Position numbers and translations under genes: made by a program. Under the pieces are notes generated by a model. The model made no database searches, was not told where the DNA came from, and saw nothing but the letters and a program-made list of their open reading frames with translations. 64,000 nucleotides of DNA from Virgibacillus ihumii (GTDB lineage: Bacteria; Bacillota; Bacilli; Bacillales; Amphibacillaceae), in contig NZ_CACVAN010000001.1 of assembly GCF_902726655.1 (NCBI RefSeq), positions 2,790,001 to 2,854,000 on the forward strand. The letters are read 5' to 3'. This document shows, one piece after another, positions 18,441 to 27,131 of the stretch (its first letter is position 1; each line of letters starts with the position of its first letter).

Positions 18441-20021
18441 ATGAATGGGAGCGATACCAATAAATTAGTAAAAGGTGCATTACTGCTGACGCTTGCCGGG
18501 GTAATCAGCAAGCTGTTAAGTGCCGGTTACCGGATCCCCTTGCAAAATTTAACAGGTGATGTCGGCTTTTATATTTATCAGCAGGTTTATCCGATTCTTG
18601 GTATAGCGCTGGTACTGTCACTGTATGGGTTTCCGTCGGCAGTTTCAGCAATGGCCGCAGCATATGGAACACGCGGCAGTGATACAGTTAAACAATTTTA
18701 TATCCCTGTTTTCCTGCTGCTGTTTTCCGGATGTCTGGCCGTGTTCGTACTTCTGTTTTTTAATGCGGATTTGTTGGCGAATCTTGCAGGCGATAAAAGG
18801 CTTGAGCAGGTGTATAGAATTGCTTCGTTCGCTTTTTTACTGGTTCCGTTTTCTGCATTGCTCCGCGGAATTTTCCAGGGCAATCAGCAAATGAAACCGA
18901 CAGCTCATTCGCAGGTTGGGGAGCAGTTTGTTCGGGTGTTTGTGATTATTGCTGCAGCGGTATACATCTATATACAAGAGGGAAATATGTATGTCATCGG
19001 ACAGGCTGCTGCAGTTGCGGCGATGCTGGGTTCGGTTACGGCAGTTGTCATTTTGCTGTTGTTTATAAAAAAATATAAACCCGCGCCGGGGCATTTTGTT
19101 GATATTCCATGGCGTTATTATACAAAAACCCTGTTTATTCTTGGGACTGCCGCAGCTTTGAATCATATGGTTCTGATTCTTATTCAGCTTGCAGATGCGT
19201 TCACACTGGTGCCGGGGTTGATGGATAGCGGACTCAGCCAACTGGAGGCAATGAAAGCCAAGGGTGTATTTGACCGCGGGCAGCCGCTGATCCAGCTTGG
19301 CACGGTGCTGGGGTCTTCATTTGCGCTGGCTTTGATACCGGCAATTTCGAGGGAAAAGCTGACGGCAGCACCGGGAGCGTTTTATACATATGTACAACAT
19401 GCGATTACAGTAAGTTTTTATTTGGCAGTCGGTGCTACGCTTGGGCTGATTGCGGTTTTCCCGGAAACGAACTCATTGCTTTTTCAAAATGATAAAGGAA
19501 CGGACAGTTTGCGGGTGCTGTCCCTTTCCGTCATCCTTAGTTCGATTGCGATTACAGCGGCATCGATTCTGCAGGGGCTTGGATATATTAAACGGACGGC
19601 GGGATTTATTCTGATCGCTTTCATCATTAAATGTTCAGCCAATACGCTGCTTGTGCCGTTATTTGGTATTACCGGAGGAGCTGTTGCTACCGTGCTAAGT
19701 CTGTCAGTATTGACGCTGCTTCTTTTAGGGACAGTTAAACGGATGCTCCCCGGACTGCATGTTGAAAAACAGATTAATTGGACCGCATTAATTGTCGCAG
19801 CTTTCGGGATGCTTGCCTATCTGTCAGTCATAGACTTTCTTACCCCTGATATTGCATCACGCGGCGGTTTGCTTTTATATGTATTATTTATCGTTATCAC
19901 TGGAGCTTTATTATATATTTTCTTGCTGTTAAGATTTCGGGCATTTACTGAAAAAGAACTGTCTATGCTGCCATTTGCAGGTTTCTGGATTCGATTGCAT
20001 AAAGAGAGGGAGATAAAATGA
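18441..20021 (+). CDS. yabM: Polysaccharide biosynthesis/lipid flippase-family membrane protein YabM
   Basis: A 526-residue integral membrane protein of the MOP superfamily (SpoVB/MurJ-like). The family exports lipid-linked sugars; the substrate of YabM is not known. Seen: about 14 hydrophobic segments beginning with GALLLTLAGVISKLLSAGYR (residues 9-28), YIYQQVYPILGIALVLSLYG, and many later ones, with short charged loops. The start is the ATG at 18441, close behind GGGAAAGG; longer in-frame extensions to 18276 cross the repeat array and a TATAAT at 18404-18409 (with an extended-10 TG), so they are rejected. The stop overlaps the start of yabN by 4 bp (ATGA), so the two are translationally coupled. 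Confidence 0.9.
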   Translation: MNGSDTNKLVKGALLLTLAGVISKLLSAGYRIPLQNLTGDVGFYIYQQVYPILGIALVLSLYGFPSAVSAMAAAYGTRGSDTVKQFYIPVFLLLFSGCLAVFVLLFFNADLLANLAGDKRLEQVYRIASFAFLLVPFSALLRGIFQGNQQMKPTAHSQVGEQFVRVFVIIAAAVYIYIQEGNMYVIGQAAAVAAMLGSVTAVVILLLFIKKYKPAPGHFVDIPWRYYTKTLFILGTAAALNHMVLILIQLADAFTLVPGLMDSGLSQLEAMKAKGVFDRGQPLIQLGTVLGSSFALALIPAISREKLTAAPGAFYTYVQHAITVSFYLAVGATLGLIAVFPETNSLLFQNDKGTDSLRVLSLSVILSSIAITAASILQGLGYIKRTAGFILIAFIIKCSANTLLVPLFGITGGAVATVLSLSVLTLLLLGTVKRMLPGLHVEKQINWTALIVAAFGMLAYLSVIDFLTPDIASRGGLLLYVLFIVITGALLYIFLLLRFRAFTEKELSMLPFAGFWIRLHKEREIK

Positions 20022-21466
20022 GCCAAAGAATAGAAATTATCGGGTTGGGTGCTGGTGACCTTGATCAGCTGCCGCTCGGAATCTATAAAAAATTAATCCA
20101 TACGGATTTACCGGTGTTTACTCGGACAGCCGATCATCCGTTGGTAAAAGGATTGGAAGAAGAAGGCGTCGTTTTTACTGCGCTTGACTATATCTATGAG
20201 TCTGCCGGGCAGTTTGATGAGGTGTACCGTACAATTTGTGAAACGCTGCTGGCCAAAGCTTCTGATTCACCAATTATTTATGCTGTTCCGGGTCATCCGA
20301 TGCTAGCGGAGAAAACAGTTCAATTGCTGCTGGAACAACAGGAGGTACCAGTCGAAATTATCGGGGGTCAAAGCTATTTGGATGATTTATTTACCGCACT
20401 GCAAATTGATCCGATCGAAGGCTTTCAGTTTGTTGACGGCACCGGGTTTGTCCGAAATCAGCTGAATTATCGCAATCACCTTATTTTTTGTCAGGTTTAT
20501 GACCGGTTTATTGCATCTGAGGTAAAATTAGCCCTCCTGGAAGATTTGCCGGCAGACTATTACGTATCCATTGTCGAAGCGGCCGGTACAAGCAGGGAAA
20601 AAATCGTGAGCATTCCATTGGAGGAGCTTGACCGGTCAATAAATGCAAATAATTTAACTTCGGTTTATGTTCCACCGGTCCCGGCAAACATGCTCCATCA
20701 TACCCTTGACCAACTGCGGGAGGTTATTGCCGCGTTACGCAGTCCGGAAGGCTGTCCATGGGATAAAAAACAGACCCATGAAAGCCTTCGTGTCTATGCG
20801 ATTGAAGAAGTGTATGAATTAATTGAAGCGATTGATCTGGAAGATGACGAAGGAATTATAGAAGAACTCGGTGATGTTTTGCTCCAGGTCATGCTGCACA
20901 GTCAAATTGGTGAGGATGACGGATACTTTACGGTTGATGATGTTATTCGCTCTATTACGGATAAAATGATTCATCGGCACCCACACGTGTTTGGGGAAGT
21001 AACAATGGAATCAGCAGATGAAGTTGTACAGTCATGGGATGCCTTAAAGCAACAGGAAAAAAGCGGTACCCGTAATTCGCTGCTTGATGGTATTCCGAAT
21101 GGACTGCCCGCTTTGGCGAAAGCAGCCAAGCTTCAGAAAAAAGCAGGAAAAGCCGGATTTGAATGGGATGACGCAGCCGATATTTGGGAGAAACTGCGTG
21201 AAGAGCTGGATGAGGTGCATGCTGCTGTTGACAACGAAGATGAAACGAATATCACTGAGGAGCTTGGCGATGTATTATTTGTGCTGGCCAACATATCCAG
21301 GTATTATAAAGTCAATCCGGAACTTGCCCTGAATCAGGCAAACAGGAAATTCAGATCCCGTTTTACGTATATTGAAGAGCAGCTTAACGAACAGGAAAAA
21401 AATATATACCAAACCTCTCTGGAAGAAATGGACTATTATTGGAATCAAGCAAAAAGAAAAGAGTGA
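20018..21466 (+). CDS. yabN: Tetrapyrrole methylase-MazG pyrophosphohydrolase fusion YabN
   Basis: A 482-residue fusion. Residues 1-220 form a SAM-dependent tetrapyrrole methylase-like domain (IIGLGAGDLDQLPLGIYKKL; YAVPGHPMLAEKTVQLL). Residues about 225-482 form a tandem MazG nucleoside triphosphate pyrophosphohydrolase, with the acidic metal-binding helices EEVYELIEAIDLEDDEG and EELGDVLLQVM in the first repeat and LREELDEVHAAVDNEDETN, EELGDVLFVLANISRYYK in the second. MazG enzymes clear non-canonical NTPs; the role of the methylase half is unknown. The ATG at 20018 overlaps yabM by 4 bp. The architecture is the usual one for Firmicutes at this locus. Confidence 0.95.
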   Translation: MSQRIEIIGLGAGDLDQLPLGIYKKLIHTDLPVFTRTADHPLVKGLEEEGVVFTALDYIYESAGQFDEVYRTICETLLAKASDSPIIYAVPGHPMLAEKTVQLLLEQQEVPVEIIGGQSYLDDLFTALQIDPIEGFQFVDGTGFVRNQLNYRNHLIFCQVYDRFIASEVKLALLEDLPADYYVSIVEAAGTSREKIVSIPLEELDRSINANNLTSVYVPPVPANMLHHTLDQLREVIAALRSPEGCPWDKKQTHESLRVYAIEEVYELIEAIDLEDDEGIIEELGDVLLQVMLHSQIGEDDGYFTVDDVIRSITDKMIHRHPHVFGEVTMESADEVVQSWDALKQQEKSGTRNSLLDGIPNGLPALAKAAKLQKKAGKAGFEWDDAADIWEKLREELDEVHAAVDNEDETNITEELGDVLFVLANISRYYKVNPELALNQANRKFRSRFTYIEEQLNEQEKNIYQTSLEEMDYYWNQAKRKE

Positions 21467-21470
21467 TTAT

Positions 21471-21731
21471 TTGCGACTGGATAAATTTTTAAAGATATCA
21501 AGGCTGATTAAGCGCCGCACATTGGCAAAAGAAGTGGCTGATCAGGGGCGTATTACCATCAATGGAAACAAGGCAAAGGCTTCATCAACTGTAGAGGTTG
21601 GTGATGAGCTGATCATTAAGTTTGGCCAAAAGGTAGTGACCCTTGAGATTAAAGCACTGAAAGAGGCAGTAAAAAAGGATGAGGCTGACATGCTTTATCA
21701 CGTTGTAAACGAAGAGAAAGTTACCAAATAA
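21471..21731 (+). CDS. rqcP: RqcP, S4-domain ribosome quality-control protein (YabO)
   Basis: An 86-residue S4 RNA-binding protein that stabilises P-site tRNA on obstructed 50S subunits so RqcH can add alanine tails (B. subtilis knowledge). Seen: the S4 core RLDKFLKISRLIKRRTLAKE, VADQGRITINGNKAKASSTV, then VGDELIIKFGQKVVTLEI. The start is TTG at 21471, four bases after the yabN stop; it aligns with the family N-terminus (MRLDKFLK), and the 33 in-frame codons upstream overlap the end of yabN. The ribosome binding site (AAAAGAG) is weak, suggesting coupling to yabN. Confidence 0.94.
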   Translation: MRLDKFLKISRLIKRRTLAKEVADQGRITINGNKAKASSTVEVGDELIIKFGQKVVTLEIKALKEAVKKDEADMLYHVVNEEKVTK

Positions 21732-21736
21732 AGTTC

Positions 21737-21760
21737 TATACCTGTCCCTTTTTTCATAAT
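21737..21760 (+). promoter_or_regulatory. Possible sigma-E promoter of yabP-yabQ
   Basis: A CTATA element (to 21740) lies 14 bp before CATAAT (21755-21760). The -10 fits sigma-E (CATAmmmT); the -35 is a poor match. yabP-yabQ are sigma-E genes in B. subtilis, so this is the expected position. Confidence 0.4.
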
Positions 21761-21787
21761 GTAATAATGATAAGGAGGGACAAGTAT

Positions 21788-22090
21788 ATGAATTATTATG
21801 AGAAGGAAACTGTCCAGCGTGTGCAGCAGCAGGATCATGCTGTTAAAATTGATAACCGCAAAAACATGGAGATAACCGGTGTAAAAGAAGTCGACAGCTT
21901 TGACAATGAAGAGTTTTTACTGGAAACCGTGATGGGATATCTGATTGTACGGGGGCAGAATCTGCAGCTGAAAAACCTTGATGTTGGTGATGGCAATGTT
22001 ACCATAAAGGGTAAAATATACGAGCTTTCCTATGTGGACGAACATAGCCAGGAGAAAGCTAAAGGATTCTTTAGCAAGCTGTTTAAATGA
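21788..22090 (+). CDS. yabP: Sporulation protein YabP
   Basis: A 100-residue mother-cell protein needed for efficient sporulation in B. subtilis; its biochemical role is not known. Seen: the YabP/YqfC-family core NRKNMEITGVKEVDSFDNEE and FLLETVMGYLIVRGQNLQLK, then KNLDVGDGNVTIKGKIYELS. No signal or membrane segment is visible. The ATG at 21788 follows AAGGAGGGA; an ATG seven codons earlier precedes that ribosome binding site. The stop overlaps the start of yabQ (ATGA), so the two are coupled. Present upstream is a weak sigma-E-like promoter. Confidence 0.92.
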   Translation: MNYYEKETVQRVQQQDHAVKIDNRKNMEITGVKEVDSFDNEEFLLETVMGYLIVRGQNLQLKNLDVGDGNVTIKGKIYELSYVDEHSQEKAKGFFSKLFK

Positions 22091-22686
22091 CGCTTAATGT
22101 CCAGTTCATAACCATGATCGCGATGGTTTTAAGCGGCCTTTATTTGGGCATAATACAGGAAACATTCCGTCGTTTTTCTATCCATTGGAGAAGTCGCAGG
22201 GTTTTGGCTTATTTTATGGAAATAAGTTTTTGGCTGACACAGACACTGCTGCTCTATTATCTATTATTCAGGGTGAACAGCGGGGAATTAAGATTATACG
22301 TGTTTGCCGCTGTACTGCTCGGATTTTCTGTTTATCAGGTGCTTGTGGCAAAAGCATACAGATGGCTGCTGGAACACATCATCAGAATTGTACTGATGTG
22401 TTTTCGATTCGTTGAAAACGTAGTGAATGTTTTGTTTATCACGCCGGTAAAATTTATCATCCAAGTTGTGGTAACGTGTATTTTATTTGTCCTGCAGACC
22501 CTTATGCGTATAATAAGTTTTGCAGGAAAGCTGCTTTTAACTCCGGTTTTTTGGATTTTTCGGACGCTTTTTGGTATCTTACCTAAAAATATTCAGGATA
22601 ACTTATACAAATCAGCAGGATTTTATAGTACAATAAAGAATACATGCAGGAAGTGGGTAAAAAAGATATTGTTTAAGAGGAGGTAG
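22087..22686 (+). CDS. yabQ: Sporulation membrane protein YabQ
   Basis: A 199-residue membrane protein required for spore cortex formation in B. subtilis and located in the forespore outer membrane; mechanism unknown. Seen: an N-terminal membrane segment (about 3-21, VQFITMIAMVLSGLYLGIIQ), two further hydrophobic stretches around residues 38-60 and 66-90, then additional hydrophobic runs between 110 and 165, ending in a basic tail (NTCRKWVKKILFKRR). It starts at the ATG overlapping the yabP stop and ends one base before the divIC start. Length is close to B. subtilis YabQ (about 211). Confidence 0.9.
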   Translation: MTLNVQFITMIAMVLSGLYLGIIQETFRRFSIHWRSRRVLAYFMEISFWLTQTLLLYYLLFRVNSGELRLYVFAAVLLGFSVYQVLVAKAYRWLLEHIIRIVLMCFRFVENVVNVLFITPVKFIIQVVVTCILFVLQTLMRIISFAGKLLLTPVFWIFRTLFGILPKNIQDNLYKSAGFYSTIKNTCRKWVKKILFKRR

Positions 22687-23073
22687 ATGCCGGTGTCCAC
22701 AAAGAAAAAAACATTAGCCAGCTTGGAAACGAACTACAAACATAATTATGATGCCCACATAGAAAGGCAAAAGAGAAAGAAAAAACGGTTATTCCGACGT
22801 CTTGTGTTATTTTCCATTGTTGTTATGGTAACTTTTGGAAGCATGGCAGCATACCATTTTAAACAACGTTCCATTCAGGCTGAGAAAGCTGAACAGTATG
22901 AGCAGCTTGAGGACAAACTTGCCACTTTGAAAAAAGAGGAAAAGAATATTCGTGAGGAAATTAAATTATTGAATAATGAGGAGTATGTATTGGAGATAGC
23001 CAGGACGAACTATTTCTTCTCCAAAAAAGGGGAATTGATCTTTAACCTCCCTGATGAAAAACCCTCTTATTGA
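22687..23073 (+). CDS. divIC: Cell-division protein DivIC (FtsB-like)
   Basis: A 128-residue bitopic membrane protein of the divisome, partner of FtsL and DivIB at the septum. Seen: a basic cytoplasmic N-terminus (about 1-38, KRKKKRLFRR), one membrane segment (about 39-57, LVLFSIVVMVTFGSMAAYHF), and an extracytoplasmic coiled coil (about 62-105, rich in Glu, Lys and Leu heptads), then YVLEIARTNYFFSKKGELIF, the conserved DivIC/FtsB end. The ATG at 22687 follows AAGAGGAGG and abuts yabQ. The promoter of yabR begins inside its stop codon. Confidence 0.94.
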   Translation: MPVSTKKKTLASLETNYKHNYDAHIERQKRKKKRLFRRLVLFSIVVMVTFGSMAAYHFKQRSIQAEKAEQYEQLEDKLATLKKEEKNIREEIKLLNNEEYVLEIARTNYFFSKKGELIFNLPDEKPSY

Positions 23074-23099
23074 CACGCTTTCATATGCTTAGCTATACT
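23070..23099 (+). promoter_or_regulatory. Sigma-A promoter of yabR
   Basis: TTGACA (23070-23075), 18 bp, TATACT (23094-23099). The -35 overlaps the divIC stop codon. Confidence 0.8.
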
Positions 23100-23146
23100 A
23101 TATAAGAACTATATATTTTAAACTTTTAAGGAGGAGCATTTTTTTT

Positions 23147-23530
23147 ATGTCAATCGAAGTAGGCAGCAAGCTGCAGGGAAAGGTAACCGGCATTACCAAT
23201 TTTGGAGCCTTTGTTGATATAGGCGAAGGGAAAACCGGATTGGTACACATTAGTGAGGTTGCCGACAACTATGTTAAAGACATTAACGATCATTTTAGCG
23301 TCGGTGATGAAGTGACGGTAAAAGTTATTAATGTCGAAAAGGATGGCAAGATAGGTTTGTCCATCAAAAAAGCCAAGGATAGACCGGCGCGCCCCAGAAA
23401 TAATCGTGATCGCGGAGAATCTTTTGAATCCAAAATGAATAAATTTCTGAAGGATTCAGAAGATCGTTTAGCCTCATTAAAGAAGCACACCGAATCCAAA
23501 CGGGGAGGTCGAGGTGCTAAAAGAGGATAA
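23147..23530 (+). CDS. yabR: S1-domain RNA-binding protein YabR
   Basis: A 127-residue protein with a single S1 RNA-binding domain (residues about 4-75: VGSKLQGKVTGITNFGAFVD, GKTGLVHISEVADNYVKDIN, VKVINVEKDGKIGLSIKKAK) and a basic, disordered tail rich in Arg, Asn and Gly (about 76-127). It is related to general stress protein 13 and polyribonucleotide phosphorylase S1 domains; its role in Bacillus is undefined, probably RNA- or ribosome-linked (inference). The ATG at 23147 follows AAGGAGGAG. It is monocistronic, with its own promoter and a strong terminator. Confidence 0.92.
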   Translation: MSIEVGSKLQGKVTGITNFGAFVDIGEGKTGLVHISEVADNYVKDINDHFSVGDEVTVKVINVEKDGKIGLSIKKAKDRPARPRNNRDRGESFESKMNKFLKDSEDRLASLKKHTESKRGGRGAKRG

Positions 23531-23576
23531 AAGCTGCTGTCTATTAATAATGCTCTATGCACGATAAATTTAAAAA

Positions 23577-23613
23577 ACGGGTATCACTTTTGATAAGTGG
23601 TACCTGTTTTTTT
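23577..23613 (+). terminator. Intrinsic terminator after yabR
   Basis: ACGGGTATCACTT pairs with AAGTGGTACCTGT over about 13 bp, followed by seven Ts. Confidence 0.9.
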
Positions 23614-23730
23614 GTGCGCATTTTCCCCTGTACACCTTGCTTTAATTGTCGATAAGGCTATAGTTCACAGTTTGTTCGGTTCATCGCGAGACCTTTTCGT
23701 GAATTTTGTTTGTTAACGTTGTAGTTGAAC

Positions 23731-24163
23731 TAAACTGCGACGTAACTGCTGTTTTCTAATAACATCCGCTTTTCTCCCCGCCGTCCGAGATCACTCCGGG
23801 CGGATGCTTTCACTGCCAGCATAAGTGCGACATCAGTTCAAGAAAATCACTTTCACTGTGTCTTCTTTACCGCGGGCACGGCCTCAGCCTCCTTGCCCCG
23901 ACGAGGGGTATGTCGACGTTGTCCGCAAAGGACGGTTTTAGTCGACCTTCCTTTTCAACCACTCTGCGGGGTCTTCGGACTCGTGCTGTTCCCGCAGGAG
24001 TCGCCGCCCTCCGCTCACCCGGACTGGTGTAGTGGTATCAGCCGCCCACGGTAAAGAAGACACTGCGAAAGTTTGCTTGAGCAGATGTCGCACTTATGCT
24101 CGAAAGTGAAAGCGACGTGTATTTCCGCAGCGGTGGTAAAACATCACACTACGTCGCAGTTTA
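23731..24163. repeat. 433-bp nested palindromic element, non-coding
   Basis: Ends are a perfect 14-bp inverted repeat, TAAACTGCGACGTA (23731-23744) and TACGTCGCAGTTTA (24150-24163). Nested inside: a perfect 16-bp pair, GCATAAGTGCGACATC (23819-23834) with GATGTCGCACTTATGC (24084-24099), and an imperfect 29-bp pair around GTGTCTTCTTTACCG (about 23846-23876) and CGGTAAAGAAGACAC (about 24045-24072). The centre is GC-rich. No open frame of note is present, so it is MITE-like in form but without a visible transposase. Between 23614 and 23730 and between 24164 and 24196 I see nothing. Confidence 0.8.
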
Positions 24164-24196
24164 TGGATGTTGTATTAGTCTCAAAAACAGCCAAAC

Positions 24197-24266
24197 AAAA
24201 AAAAGACTGTTCCGGGAATCGACATTATAAAATTTGAATGTCGTAAGCCCGAAAACAGTCTTTTTT
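24197..24266 (-). terminator. Terminator of the minus-strand tRNA-Met, bidirectional in form
   Basis: AAAAAAGACTGTT and AACAGTCTTTTTT form the base stem, with an inner pair CGACAT/ATGTCG. On the minus strand it ends in a T run directly after the tRNA. Confidence 0.75.
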
Positions 24267-24274
24267 CCTTTGTA

Positions 24275-24348
24275 TAGCGGCGGAGGGGATCGAACCCCCG
24301 ACCTCACGGGTATGAACCGTACGCTCTCGCCAGCTGAGCTACACCGCC
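24275..24348 (-). tRNA. tRNA-Met (CAU)
   Basis: Read on the minus strand, a full cloverleaf begins GGCGGTGTAGCTCAG. The anticodon loop TTCATAC between ACGG and CCGT gives CAU. The T arm is GGGGGTTCGATCCCC; the acceptor stem closes with two wobble pairs and an A discriminator. CCA is not encoded. Its position between yabR and spoIIE corresponds to B. subtilis trnSL. An initiator identity is unlikely (no three G-C pairs below the anticodon loop as in fMet); a lysidine Ile2 identity cannot be excluded from sequence alone. Confidence 0.9.
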
Positions 24349-24527
24349 AAAATTAATCACAAGTGATATATTACAACAGCAAACGAGCAGTGTCAATGAT
24401 AATTTTTTAAGCAGGTAGGTAAAACTGCTGTGTTAGACACCAGTAAACAGATTACGGTAGCGGTTGTAGAATATCGCTTGTCCGGGCAGAAAGCAGTCGA
24501 ACGATTTTTTGATTTCGTCTGCTTGTT

Positions 24528-24560
24528 TTGACAAAAAAAGAATGCATACTGTGTTTTAAT
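24528..24560 (+). promoter_or_regulatory. Spo0A-type sigma-A promoter of spoIIE with 21-bp spacer
   Basis: A consensus TTGACA (24528-24533) is separated by 21 bp from TTTAAT (24555-24560). B. subtilis spoIIE and spoIIG have the same over-long spacing, made usable by Spo0A~P. An AGTCGAA (24495-24501) resembles a Spo0A box (TGTCGAA) 27 bp before the -35. Confidence 0.65.
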
Positions 24561-24584
24561 GTCTCTAGAAGGAGTGATTTTGAT

Positions 24585-27035
24585 ATGATGGATTCAATTC
24601 CACGAGCGGAATCTAAGGGGATTGGTGTCAATAACAATCAATTACACAGACTGCGCATGAAGGTTTCTTCCAAGACCAAATCATTACTGTTTGAAAGGGG
24701 ATGGTTGTTTTATTTAGTAGGATTTTTGCTTGGACGGGCTGTTATCCTTGAAGCTGTATCACCATTTGCTGTGGCATTTTTAGCGACTATTTGGATAATT
24801 CACCGGGACAAGGCCGCTAAAGTAATGCTGGCAGTCATAGCGGGAGCACTTACCTTTTCTGTTTTCCATGGAATTTATATCGCACTTGCGATGACTTCTT
24901 TTATCTTTTTGGCCGGGATTTTTAAACAGGTCAGAAATCAGCAAGTGTTCATTCCGCTATTTGTATTTCTTTCCGCAGTGGCACCCCGCCTGTGTGTCTA
25001 TTCCATTACAGGCCAATTGTCATCATATGAATGGATGCTTTTGTTTGTCGAAGGAGTACTTGGAACGGTTCTTGTATTAATTTTTATGCAAAGTATTCCA
25101 TTATTATCACCAAAACGGTATAAACCTGCTTTAAAAAATGAAGAAATTATATGTATGATCATTTTGCTGGCATCCATCCTTACCGGTACGATTGGCTGGG
25201 AAGTATATAATGCGTCTGTCGAGCAGATTTTTTCCCGGTATTTTGTTATGATGCTTGCTTTTGTCGGGGGCGCAGCGATTGGATCAACGGTAGGGGTGGT
25301 GGCTGGCCTGATTCTGTCACTTGCAAATGTGGCGAATCTCTATCAGATGAGTTTGCTGGCATTTTCCGGACTTTTGGGAGGACTGCTCAAAGAAGGAAGT
25401 AAAGTTGGCGTGGCGATCGGGCTCTTTGTTGGTACGTTTTTGGTCGGGATTTACGGGGCCTCAGATACGTTAATTCCTTCATTAATGGAGTCATCAATAG
25501 CGGCACTGTTGTTTTTCCTGACGCCGGCGAGCTGGTTCAGAAAGCTGTCAAAATATATTCCCGGTACGGAGGAGCATTCCAATGAGCAGGAACAGTATCT
25601 GCAAAAAGTGCGGAATGTAACGGCCAAGCGTGTGGAACAATTTTCGGACGTTTTTGAAGCGCTCTCAAAAAGTTTCGCCATTTCGGAAAAACCGGCTGAA
25701 GATCACCGGCATTCAAGCCGTGAAACGGATTATTTTTTAAGTCAGGTGACCGAAAAGACGTGTCAATCCTGTTTTATGAAAGATCGCTGCTGGCAGAAAC
25801 AGTTTGACCAAACGTATTCATTAATGGAAGATTTAAAGGATGAATTATCTGAAGGGAATACACCAAACCGGAAACTAATGAGTGATTTTGAAAATCATTG
25901 TGTTAAATCGAAAAAAGTGGTTGACACCATTAAAGAGGAAGTATCCTTTTTTGAAGCAAATAAGCAATTGAAAAAACAGGTAATGGAAAGTAAACAGTTT
26001 GTTGCGGATCAGCTTCAGGGTGTGTCCGAGGTGATGGAGGATTTTGCATCTGAAATAATGAAGGAACGGCAGCATCACGAACAGCAGGAGATGCAAATTG
26101 TTCATATGTTAAAACAAATGGGGATCACGCTTGAAAAGCTGGATATTTACCGGCTGGACAAAGGGAATGTGGATATAGAAATGACCGTTTCCTTCTATGA
26201 TTATCATGGGGAAGGGTCTAAACTGATTGCCCCGGTTCTATCGGATATATTAAATGAAATGATTGTCGTCAAACATGAAGAAGTATCACCATTTCCAAAT
26301 GGATATTGTTATCTGATTTTTGGTTCGGCAAAAGAATTTGTTATCGATACGGGAATAGCAAACGCAGCGAAAGGCGGTGGATTAGTTTCCGGTGACAGTT
26401 TTAAGACGATCGAGCTTGGTGAAGGTAAATATGCGATGGCAATAAGTGATGGAATGGGAAATGGTCAGCGGGCCAGTGAAGAGAGCAAGGAGACACTACG
26501 TTTACTGCAGCAAATCTTACAGACGGGGATTCCTGAGCGGGTCGCTATTAAATCGATTAATTCCATTTTGTCATTGCGTTCCACAGACGAGATGTTTGCA
26601 ACACTGGATCTGGCTGTTGTGAATTTGCATAATGCATTTGTAAGGTTTTTGAAAATTGGATCGACACCAAGTTTCATTAAACGTGGCAATGAAATGATCA
26701 AAGTGGAGGCAAGCAACCTGCCAATGGGAATCATTCAGGAATTCGACGTTGATATCGTCGGGGAGCAGCTGATGAATGAAGATATCCTGATTATGATGAG
26801 TGATGGAATATTTGATGGGCCAAAGCATATTGAAAATACAGACGTCTGGATTAAACGTAAGATACGGGAAATGAAAACGGATGATCCTCAGGAAATAGCG
26901 GACTTGCTGCTCGAAGAAGTTGTTCGGACCAGGTCAGGAGAAATTGAGGATGATATGACTGTTGTTGCCGCTAAAATTGTTAAAAACTCACCACAGTGGG
27001 CATCGATTCCATACTATTCAAATGAAGCGCAGTAA
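24585..27035 (+). CDS. spoIIE: Stage II sporulation protein E (PP2C phosphatase, sigma-F activator)
   Basis: An 816-residue membrane phosphatase at the polar septum which dephosphorylates SpoIIAA and so frees sigma-F in the forespore; it also interacts with FtsZ. Seen: a hydrophobic N-terminal half with about ten membrane segments (residues about 35-310), a central helical domain with Cys-rich EKTCQSCFMKDRCWQKQF (about 397-414), and a C-terminal PP2C domain (about 590-805) with metal-binding AISDGMGNGQRASEES, MSDGIFDGP and EDDMTVVAAKIV. The start at 24585 follows GAAGGAG; an earlier in-frame TTG at 24528 is the promoter -35. Length agrees with B. subtilis (827). An adjacent ATG at 24588 is possible. 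Confidence 0.96.
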   Translation: MMDSIPRAESKGIGVNNNQLHRLRMKVSSKTKSLLFERGWLFYLVGFLLGRAVILEAVSPFAVAFLATIWIIHRDKAAKVMLAVIAGALTFSVFHGIYIALAMTSFIFLAGIFKQVRNQQVFIPLFVFLSAVAPRLCVYSITGQLSSYEWMLLFVEGVLGTVLVLIFMQSIPLLSPKRYKPALKNEEIICMIILLASILTGTIGWEVYNASVEQIFSRYFVMMLAFVGGAAIGSTVGVVAGLILSLANVANLYQMSLLAFSGLLGGLLKEGSKVGVAIGLFVGTFLVGIYGASDTLIPSLMESSIAALLFFLTPASWFRKLSKYIPGTEEHSNEQEQYLQKVRNVTAKRVEQFSDVFEALSKSFAISEKPAEDHRHSSRETDYFLSQVTEKTCQSCFMKDRCWQKQFDQTYSLMEDLKDELSEGNTPNRKLMSDFENHCVKSKKVVDTIKEEVSFFEANKQLKKQVMESKQFVADQLQGVSEVMEDFASEIMKERQHHEQQEMQIVHMLKQMGITLEKLDIYRLDKGNVDIEMTVSFYDYHGEGSKLIAPVLSDILNEMIVVKHEEVSPFPNGYCYLIFGSAKEFVIDTGIANAAKGGGLVSGDSFKTIELGEGKYAMAISDGMGNGQRASEESKETLRLLQQILQTGIPERVAIKSINSILSLRSTDEMFATLDLAVVNLHNAFVRFLKIGSTPSFIKRGNEMIKVEASNLPMGIIQEFDVDIVGEQLMNEDILIMMSDGIFDGPKHIENTDVWIKRKIREMKTDDPQEIADLLLEEVVRTRSGEIEDDMTVVAAKIVKNSPQWASIPYYSNEAQ

Positions 27036-27131
27036 ACGGAGCAAGATAGCTTCAGCCTGACGTGCCAGTCAAGGTATATTCTTCCAAACTATTGGTGATG
27101 ATGATAGTGGAATTAATGGGAGGTATGCTGG

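Noticed and set aside
24528..24584. Upstream start for spoIIE
   Set aside because: The TTG is part of the TTGACA promoter element; the ATG at 24585 has GAAGGAG.
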